The notes under the pieces were generated by a model. The model ran no database searches. It had not been told where the DNA came from and worked only from the letters and a program-made list of their open reading frames with translations. This document shows positions 33,559-39,736 of a stretch of 41,982 bases of DNA, piece by piece (position 1 is the first letter of the stretch; each line of letters opens with the position of its first letter). The stretch lies in the NCBI GenBank assembly GCA_003242085.1, contig QBML01000010.1, positions 1 to 41,982 on the forward strand, in the 5' to 3' direction. The translations under genes and the position numbers were made by a program. Source of the DNA: Pseudanabaena frigida. Lineage in GTDB: Bacteria > Cyanobacteriota > Cyanobacteriia > Pseudanabaenales > Pseudanabaenaceae.

Positions 33559-34135
33559 CTCGATTAAGTAAAATTAGCCACTCCCCATATTCTGGATCGG
33601 TTGGAAGTTGACGATTTTCAGCTAAAGCAATCACTTCGTCATTAGTTTTACCTGTCCATTTTTGTAGTGCTGCTAGACGGCGATCGCATTCTTCATCACT
33701 AAGTATTTCTGCATCTTTTTGTAAGTAATATATTCTTGCACCTAACCAACTCACAAAATTAGGAGCATTATGGAGCATTAAGTAATTAGCTTGCTCTGAA
33801 AGTACGAGTAACCCGCCCTTATTACCTTTATCTAATCGACTTCTCAAAGCATCGAAAATTTTCCATTCATTATTATCCCAATCATCTAATTTCCATAGCA
33901 AAAAATATTCTTCTGATGCTTCACTAATTTGATTAATTAAATCTCTTGCTCCAAACTTACCAGATATAGTAACTGTATTACATTCACTAAAAATCTCGAT
34001 AGTATCTTGCAATTCTGTAACTATCGATTCTATATCATTAATATCAACAACAAGAATCATCCAGATATTTCCATCTGGTCGTGCCCCAATTCTTTGCAAT
34101 AATTCATCTACGGAAGACAGTTTATCGATTAGCAC
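33533..34135 (-). CDS. Middle gene of the ATPase cassette, probably a degenerate ATPase-like partner
   Basis: This 200-residue protein starts at a GTG at 34135, with AAGGAG upstream and a 14-base overlap with the ATPase gene, so it is translationally coupled. Its first 120 residues (IWMILVVDINDIESIV, YFLLWKLDDWDN, KIFDALRSRLDKGNKGGLLVLSEQ) have the strand-helix pattern of a P-loop fold but lack a Walker A. The C-terminal 75 residues (SDEECDRRLAALQKWTGKTNDEVIALAENRQLPTDPEYGEWLILLNRGDLL) form a helical region that I recall from proteins next to similar ATPases in other bacteria, unverified. I do not recognise a named family. Confidence 0.75.
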   Translation of the reverse strand: MLIDKLSSVDELLQRIGARPDGNIWMILVVDINDIESIVTELQDTIEIFSECNTVTISGKFGARDLINQISEASEEYFLLWKLDDWDNNEWKIFDALRSRLDKGNKGGLLVLSEQANYLMLHNAPNFVSWLGARIYYLQKDAEILSDEECDRRLAALQKWTGKTNDEVIALAENRQLPTDPEYGEWLILLNRGDLLERQK

Positions 34136-35345
34136 GTCTCTTTATTCTCCTTGTATTTTCTATAAGTGGAACTAGTATTGGATGAATAGCAAAACGTTGA
34201 CGAGGATATCCATATTCTAAAATATGCCCTGTGAGCATTAATTCAAAATCTTCAGAAGTTCTAGGAGAAAATGATTTTTCAGTCATAACTTTAACAAGAA
34301 TATCTATGCTTAAATCAGCTAACCCAATTGTTTTTGAACGTTCTATAGCTGCAATTGCTTGGTTTGCATGTTGTTCCATAATTAGATCTGAGCCATCCAT
34401 ATAAGCATCTTCAATTGCTGCTTGACTAAGAGACATCAAATCTCGTAAAACCCCTCCAGAATTCAATATTAGTAATTTTCTTGCCCCTTGATTAATGAGG
34501 TTTTCAGGATCTCGTACCTTAAAAACCTCTACAAAAAATTGTCGTGCTTCATCATCTTCTAATACATCTAAATATGGCAAGAAATAAAAATTCTCTGTGT
34601 TTTTTGCAATATTTACCCTCTCCGTGTATAGCGCTACAATAGAACCTACAAGAATTGCTCCAAGTCCATGTTTATTAATTTCAATTACGTCATCAAGAAC
34701 AGGTTTAACAAATGTTTTAGCTTCTCTTAGCCTATCTAGACTATCAAAAAGAAATACAACCTGTTTGGCTAGTTTCTCATTAACGAATGTACTTGTCTTG
34801 ATAAAAGCTTGTAAAACTGAACTTCGATTTTCTCGCGTCTCAGTAGTAGTATATGATTGGGAATTTCCAGTGTTTAGCTTACTCCCTATAGCCCCCATAC
34901 CTTGAGCTAATCTTTGTTGATGGTGCGTAACAATTTCGCTATTTCCATATAGTAATCTCTCAAATATTCTCTTGGAATCATTTAGTTCAGAGGTATTGTA
35001 TCCTTGCAATGTTTTTATTAATTCAAGACCTGTTATTGCAATTAAAGCTCCAGATTGGAGCTCGGAAATATCAGTAAAAAGACTAATATCAACATAGATA
35101 GCTTTAATATCTTCTAACTCATTTAAAGCCTCTTGCGTTAATAGTAATTGTGTTGTTTTTCCCGAACCAATACCACCAAACAATAAATGTACTGAAGAAG
35201 GACGAAGTGCAATTTTACCAGTAATAACTCCTACAGGATTATCGGGCAGATTGACATAAAATCCCCGCTCGACAGCGCGTTGAGGATTAGAAGTACCTTC
35301 AAAAGCTGATATCAGCCTGCGGAAAAGTTTCAGGCGATCGGACAT
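34122..35345 (-). CDS. P-loop ATPase, lead gene of a three-gene cassette
   Basis: This 407-residue protein is an AAA/STAND-like ATPase. Walker A is GGIGSGKT at residues 57-64 (LLFGGIGSGKTTQLLL). Walker B is VVFLFDSLDRL near residue 200. A sensor-like LVGSIVALYTER and LDVLEDDEARQFFVEVFKVRD follow. The last 100 residues look helical and winged-helix-like. The N-terminus (LFRRLISAFEGTSNPQRAVERGFYVNLP) precedes the P-loop without a separate effector domain. It shares its 3' end with the next gene (14-base overlap). The cassette is noticeably AT-rich against its surroundings and holds only one HIP1 octamer that I could see, consistent with acquisition. Confidence 0.85.
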   Translation of the reverse strand: MSDRLKLFRRLISAFEGTSNPQRAVERGFYVNLPDNPVGVITGKIALRPSSVHLLFGGIGSGKTTQLLLTQEALNELEDIKAIYVDISLFTDISELQSGALIAITGLELIKTLQGYNTSELNDSKRIFERLLYGNSEIVTHHQQRLAQGMGAIGSKLNTGNSQSYTTTETRENRSSVLQAFIKTSTFVNEKLAKQVVFLFDSLDRLREAKTFVKPVLDDVIEINKHGLGAILVGSIVALYTERVNIAKNTENFYFLPYLDVLEDDEARQFFVEVFKVRDPENLINQGARKLLILNSGGVLRDLMSLSQAAIEDAYMDGSDLIMEQHANQAIAAIERSKTIGLADLSIDILVKVMTEKSFSPRTSEDFELMLTGHILEYGYPRQRFAIHPILVPLIENTRRIKRRANR

Positions 35346-35427
35346 AACATTTTTAATGAAAGGTTAGTGCTTATATATTAACGGATTAATTGATGAACTG
35401 AAATCATTGAGGATTTATAGCATCCTT

Positions 35428-35604
35428 AGGGGCTTAGCATTTGCGCCACAATTTTTAAACTCACCACAGAAACCTTGATCCGCAAATGCTAAGCCCTCTT
35501 GCCTTCATAGACAAATTGTCCCTGCGTTGGAAGTTTTGAGCTTAGCATTCCCAAATTAAGATGACCTAAGAATTATAGATTGTGGTGGGAATGCTAAGCC
35601 CCTA
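35428..35604. repeat. Tandem pair of hairpin repeats with GCTTAGCATT ends
   Basis: Two adjacent elements of about 65 bases each end in inverted GCTTAGCATT/AATGCTAAGC. The first runs from AGGGGCTTAGCATTTGCG (35428-35445) to CGCAAATGCTAAGCCCT (35481-35497), the second from GAGCTTAGCATTCCCA (35539-35554) to TGGGAATGCTAAGCCCCTA (35586-35604). The 10-mer thus occurs four times in alternating orientation. They fill the gap between the ATPase cassette and the APH-fusion gene. The style matches small dispersed cyanobacterial repeats that I recall. Confidence 0.8.
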
Positions 35605-35638
35605 CATCTCCATCGTATGAACGTGAATAAATAATAAC

Positions 35639-37141
35639 CTAACCTTTCTTCACCAAAAGCAACTCCTCAGCCGTGAAGTCTTCAAAGGCGGCTTGTTGAC
35701 TGGCTAATAGCTCAACTGTTGCATCAGCGATATCATTATTTGCCGCAGCGCGATCGCGTAAACGTTGCTGTAAAACTTCCACAGATGTGGTGCAGTAAAT
35801 GATTTCTACAGGGATGTTTTGAGCTTTAGCGGCGGTGATCGCTTGACTGCGTAAACTAATGCGATCGTACTTCGCATCTAGAATTACGGTGAAACCTTTG
35901 CTAGCTAACAAAGCTCCTAACTCCGCTAATCTACCATAAGTTTTCGCAGTCATCTCTGGCGTGTAAATGTCATCACTACCCCGCTCCATTAACCCAATTC
36001 CCGCAATTTGCTTACGAATTGCATCCGATCGCAGATAAATGGCATCTTGCTCAGAGGCGATCGCTCTTGCGGTTGTGCTTTTGCCAGAGCCAGATACACC
36101 CGACATGATGATCAATTTGCCTTGTTTGGGCTGAGTATATTCCCACGCCAGTTTGTAATACGCCGAAGCTTCTGTTTGAGCATTCGCTTTCACATCCGCA
36201 GAAATATTTGGATCGTCGAGTAAAAAAGAGGTTACTTTAGCGCGAACATAAGCTCGCATACTGCAATGTAAGGGCAATAGTACGGCTCCTTCATAATCGC
36301 CAGTGCGTTCTAGATAGGTATTCAGGAAGATATTTGCTAAATCTCTTCTACCGCGAAATTGTAAATCCATTAATAGAAATGCGGCATCGTACAGGACATC
36401 ACTATTGCGGAATGGTTCATTGAATTCGATACAATCAAAAATCTGGATTTGATCTTGATAGAGACAAATATTTTTTAAATGGACATCGCCATGACATTCG
36501 CGGACTTTGCCCTTGGCAATGCGATCGCTAAATAAGTCAGCATTCTCTGCAAAAAATTTCTCAGTATAGGCATGGGTTTGAGCAAGCTGTTCCTCAGTTT
36601 GAGCAATGCCTACGTATTTCTCTGTAGAAGCGTAGTTATCATTGGCTACAGCTCTCACAGCTTCCGCTGTGCCAAAAGTATTGATATGGTCATTGGTTAG
36701 TGCATTCTGATGGAATACTGCCAACTGTTCGCCGATCTGTTTCACATGGTCAGCCGTCAGCCTGCCCGAAGCAAACATCTCAATGAGCAAATCCTCTTGC
36801 GAGAATTCTGGCATGGCGATCGTGTATTCTACAGGTGTTCCTGTCCCAGTTTTATCGAAGTGATATTTCCCATCTGTTTCGATAATCGGTAAAACTGAAA
36901 GATAGAGGTCAGGAGCTAGACGGCGGTTAAGTCGAAGCTCTTCTTCACAGAAATGTTTGCGCTTTTCCAATGTGGAAAAATCTAAGAAGCCGAAGTTCAT
37001 TGGCTTCTTGACTTTATAAGCGTATGATCCTGTTAGCAGCACAAAAGAAATATGAGTTTGCAGAAGCTGAATTGGCTCGGTGACAGAATGTTCGTAAAAC
37101 TCAGGCGAGAGCATTTGCTCAATGATGGGCGGTAATGACAT
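35639..37141 (-). CDS. Fusion of an aminoglycoside-phosphotransferase-like kinase and a P-loop kinase
   Basis: This 500-residue protein has two halves. Residues about 1-330 resemble the APH/ChoK kinase fold, with HGDVHLKN (near 214) holding the catalytic Asp and IFDCIEFNE the metal-binding one. Residues about 340-490 are a small P-loop kinase, with GVSGSGKST (Walker A, near 350), DAIYLRSDAIRKQIAG and RDRAAANND. The combination is recurrent in bacteria and usually annotated as a bifunctional aminoglycoside phosphotransferase/ATP-binding protein. Its physiological substrate is not established and antibiotic resistance should not be assumed. It sits between two repeat elements (35428-35604 and 37195-37347). 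Confidence 0.85.
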   Translation of the reverse strand: MSLPPIIEQMLSPEFYEHSVTEPIQLLQTHISFVLLTGSYAYKVKKPMNFGFLDFSTLEKRKHFCEEELRLNRRLAPDLYLSVLPIIETDGKYHFDKTGTGTPVEYTIAMPEFSQEDLLIEMFASGRLTADHVKQIGEQLAVFHQNALTNDHINTFGTAEAVRAVANDNYASTEKYVGIAQTEEQLAQTHAYTEKFFAENADLFSDRIAKGKVRECHGDVHLKNICLYQDQIQIFDCIEFNEPFRNSDVLYDAAFLLMDLQFRGRRDLANIFLNTYLERTGDYEGAVLLPLHCSMRAYVRAKVTSFLLDDPNISADVKANAQTEASAYYKLAWEYTQPKQGKLIIMSGVSGSGKSTTARAIASEQDAIYLRSDAIRKQIAGIGLMERGSDDIYTPEMTAKTYGRLAELGALLASKGFTVILDAKYDRISLRSQAITAAKAQNIPVEIIYCTTSVEVLQQRLRDRAAANNDIADATVELLASQQAAFEDFTAEELLLVKKG

Positions 37142-37194
37142 AGTTATATTGATGCTGCGATTGGATAATTCGATCTTTGTAAAGCAAAGCTTAT

Positions 37195-37347
37195 CTAAAG
37201 AAACTATTTAAGAATTACTTTCTGTAGTTAAAAGCTCTAAGAGATCCCCCTCACCCCCCCTTAAAAAGGGGGAAGAATTGATTAACTCTCCCCCCTTTTT
37301 AAGGGGGGCTGGGGGGATCTAGAGAATTCTTAAATAAGTTTATTTGG
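37195..37347. repeat. Approximately 150-bp imperfect palindrome (MITE-like)
   Basis: The outer arms AAACTATTTAAGAATT (37201-37216) and AATTCTTAAATAAGTTT (37325-37341) are inverted repeats with one extra base. Inside, GATCCCCCTCACCCCCCCTT (37243-37262) matches AAGGGGGGCTGGGGGGATC (37301-37319) in inverse, and short AAAAAGGGGG/CCCCCTTTTT pairs fill the centre. This GGGGG/CCCCC element is a pattern I recall from many cyanobacterial genomes. It contains no ORF. Confidence 0.8.
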
Positions 37348-37358
37348 TGCTAGCTATA

Positions 37359-38243
37359 TTAGCTAGGCTTTTTATAGCGCGTTAGCCAAGTGAAGAATAA
37401 AATTGGCATTGAAACTGCCACTAGTGACTCTGCCCAGAAAAATGAGAGGAAATCTGACAATCCACCAAGAGGCGGGACACTAGGCTGAAGATTTCGCACC
37501 GCAGGCAAGGCAAACAACATCCCCGCAATGAGAGTAAACATCCCAAATTCAATTGGACGTGGTTGCCAAACTACAATCATTGTCATCGTAAAAATTACCA
37601 AGCCAATCAACCACATAGCAATCATTAAAAAGATCGAGAAAGACTTGGTAATTACCGATCGCGACACATTTACGCGCAAGCCAATATAGCTATCAGAAGA
37701 CTCAAATTCAGCTTTAGGAATGTAATCAACATCAATGTTATAGCCTGAGATTGCTCCATAAAAATCAACTGACATGGGAATTTCTTCTTTCTCATCTTTG
37801 GGATTGGTGAAAAAGAGAAAGAAATCAGAGCTATGCACATCAAAGGGATAATCACTAACCCTTCCTTTAGCTATAGAGAGTGAGCCTGTCACCGCATCAG
37901 GAATACGATTTTTTTCAAGCGTGGCTTCCGCTTTACCACTTTCGATACCTGTAAAAAACTTCAACTCTTTAGTGAGGCGCGCATCTTTAACATATGTGCC
38001 TTCAGGGATGGGGACAAACCTAAGATTTATCTCTGACTTGATCGGATCGACTCCCAACAGACTAACAGCAACATTGATCCGATTTGGTTCTTTATCATCA
38101 CCAAAGTTCAGATCAGCCGATCGCTGCGTGCGATCATTTTGATAAAAATAGAGAGCACCAGAAAATGCGCCAATAAAAAGTACCAGAAAAAGCAGGATTA
38201 TAAAAATTCGCTTCATCAAAAGCTTGCGATTTGTATCTGCCAT
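37359..38243 (-). CDS. DUF4436-family membrane protein
   Basis: This 294-residue protein has one N-terminal helix (IFIILLFLVLFIGAFSGALYFY), an extracytoplasmic beta-rich domain of about 150 residues (NRINVAVSLLGVDPIKSEINLRFVPIPEGTYV, SDYPFDVHSSDFFLFF) and three closely spaced helices at the C-terminus (SIFLMIAMWLIGLVIFTMTMIVVW, FGMFTLIAGMLFALPAV and ESLVAVSMPILFFTWL). This layout and the central motif fit DUF4436, whose function is unknown. It lies 34 bases downstream of the DUF3598 gene on the same strand, so they may be co-transcribed. Confidence 0.75.
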   Translation of the reverse strand: MADTNRKLLMKRIFIILLFLVLFIGAFSGALYFYQNDRTQRSADLNFGDDKEPNRINVAVSLLGVDPIKSEINLRFVPIPEGTYVKDARLTKELKFFTGIESGKAEATLEKNRIPDAVTGSLSIAKGRVSDYPFDVHSSDFFLFFTNPKDEKEEIPMSVDFYGAISGYNIDVDYIPKAEFESSDSYIGLRVNVSRSVITKSFSIFLMIAMWLIGLVIFTMTMIVVWQPRPIEFGMFTLIAGMLFALPAVRNLQPSVPPLGGLSDFLSFFWAESLVAVSMPILFFTWLTRYKKPS

Positions 38244-38277
38244 ATAATTTCGCCTAAGAGATTAATCACTAATCAGA

Positions 38278-39114
38278 CTACCCCACTTTGCGCTCAGTCA
38301 CTAGGGTGAGGCTTGTCCATCCTCCTTTATCGTCATAGGCTCGGATCATCCGTTGATGCAGGTTTGGCTCTAATAGCCACGATAAAGATAGGCGAAATGG
38401 CTGACGGGTGATTATCGCCTCAGGACAAGTTATCGAAGCCCCATCGGGCAAGAATAGTGTTTGTGTCGGCAATTTATCGCGATCAAAGTGCAATATTTGC
38501 GGATTGATCGCATCAATCGTCGCGATCGAGGTGATGTTTCTTACTCCCATTTGATTCTGCATTTGTAATGACATTATGACAAGATCGCCATCTTTTTTCC
38601 ATTCTGTAATAGTGCAAGAGACTGCTGGTTCGAGCCAATCAGATAAGAGCACAATTGCTTCACCTTCCCATTTACCTAGTAAAGCATCAAGAGTTAAAGC
38701 TGGACGTTCGGGTGTGGCTCTCTGCGGTAAATGTTCGCGTATGAGGACAAATCGCTCCAGTTGACTAGATTGGTTATAAAGCGTGACCAAACGCATACGC
38801 CGATCGCCATAGATCAAGCCCAACTCCGCTCCAAATTCTGTATATGGGGCAAATTGCAAAGCCCCTTGCGAAAAAGCACCACTCTCAAAAAAAACAGTGC
38901 TTTTGTTAAGTGAGCGATATTCTAAAACCAAATCATCGGGATGACCGTCATAAAAGCGGCGCACAACTTGGCGTACTGTTCGATTATCTTCCTTAAGTTC
39001 CAGAGTAGTTTCACTAGGAATATCTTCTAAAATTTCGCCTCTTGTAGATAATCGAGTAAATGAACCTTGCCAACAACCAAGATTTTGCAGCAAACATTCC
39101 CATTGCGATCGCAT
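38278..39114 (-). CDS. DUF3598-family protein
   Basis: This 278-residue soluble protein has the DUF3598 pattern: MRSQWECLLQNLGCWQGSFTRLSTRGE at the start, then repeated beta-strand blocks (TLELKEDNRTVRQVVRRFY, VLEYRSLNKSTVFFESGAFSQG) and a second barrel half beginning at LLGKWEGEAIVLLSDW. DUF3598 is common in cyanobacteria and is thought to be a lipocalin-like (calycin) fold, related by fold to the CpcS/CpeS bilin lyases. A specific ligand is not known. It reads as two calycin-like halves. It is first in a probable pair with the DUF4436 gene. Confidence 0.8.
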   Translation of the reverse strand: MRSQWECLLQNLGCWQGSFTRLSTRGEILEDIPSETTLELKEDNRTVRQVVRRFYDGHPDDLVLEYRSLNKSTVFFESGAFSQGALQFAPYTEFGAELGLIYGDRRMRLVTLYNQSSQLERFVLIREHLPQRATPERPALTLDALLGKWEGEAIVLLSDWLEPAVSCTITEWKKDGDLVIMSLQMQNQMGVRNITSIATIDAINPQILHFDRDKLPTQTLFLPDGASITCPEAIITRQPFRLSLSWLLEPNLHQRMIRAYDDKGGWTSLTLVTERKVG

Positions 39115-39340
39115 AGTTTTTTATTCATTAAAATTAGATTACATATAGCGTCGCCTATTCTAACTTAGACAGTTGTTGTTAACTTGTTAAATCAGACAAA
39201 AAGAGCAAAACCAAAACAACTATTTTTCTTAACTCTCAACTTATATTTTATTTTGAAAACCTTTGTAACACTAGCATTGCAGACAGTTATTTTTAATGCT
39301 AAACAATGTAACTAAAGATTATAAAAAATAAGGTGTTGTG

Positions 39341-39715
39341 ATGGCTGAGGATAATTCAATAGGATTAGCAGAATTAATCGAGCAGGTCAAACAAGAATTG
39401 CTATCAACCTCTATAAATAATAAAACTGAGATTCCCTTTCTTAGTGTAGATTCAGTTGAGTTGGAGCTACAAGTTACGGTGAAGCGAGAGGGAAAAGCAG
39501 GAATCAAAATTCAAATTTTAGAGGCTGGTGGCAGTATAGGTCGAGATGATGTCCAGAAAGTGAAAGTGTCGCTCTCGCCTTTACTCAGTAAAGAGAAACT
39601 GTTGGAAGATTATCAGAAGCGTCATCCTGAGCGAATGCAAAAACTGGCTGACAAAAGTTTAGGGGCATTGTTTAAAAATGTTGATGATGGTAGTTCAGTT
39701 GGTGATCAGTTCTAA
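39341..39715 (+). CDS. Trypsin-co-occurring domain 2 (trypco2)-like small protein
   Basis: Read from ATG 39341 (AAGG 7 bases upstream; a GTG at 39338 adds one residue), the product is 124 residues. An N-terminal helix (GLAELIEQVKQELLS) is followed by a beta hairpin pair SVELELQVTVKREGKAGIKIQILEAGG and VQKVKVSLSPL. This matches the trypco2 pattern as I remember it, a small domain found beside trypsin- and CHAT-like peptidases in predicted conflict systems. The last 40 residues are charged. The gene ends 21 bases before the CHAT-CHASE2 start, so they form an operon. The domain assignment is by recall and unverified. Confidence 0.75.
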   Translation: MAEDNSIGLAELIEQVKQELLSTSINNKTEIPFLSVDSVELELQVTVKREGKAGIKIQILEAGGSIGRDDVQKVKVSLSPLLSKEKLLEDYQKRHPERMQKLADKSLGALFKNVDDGSSVGDQF

Positions 39716-39736
39716 TTTAGGAAAAAGCAAAAGGTT

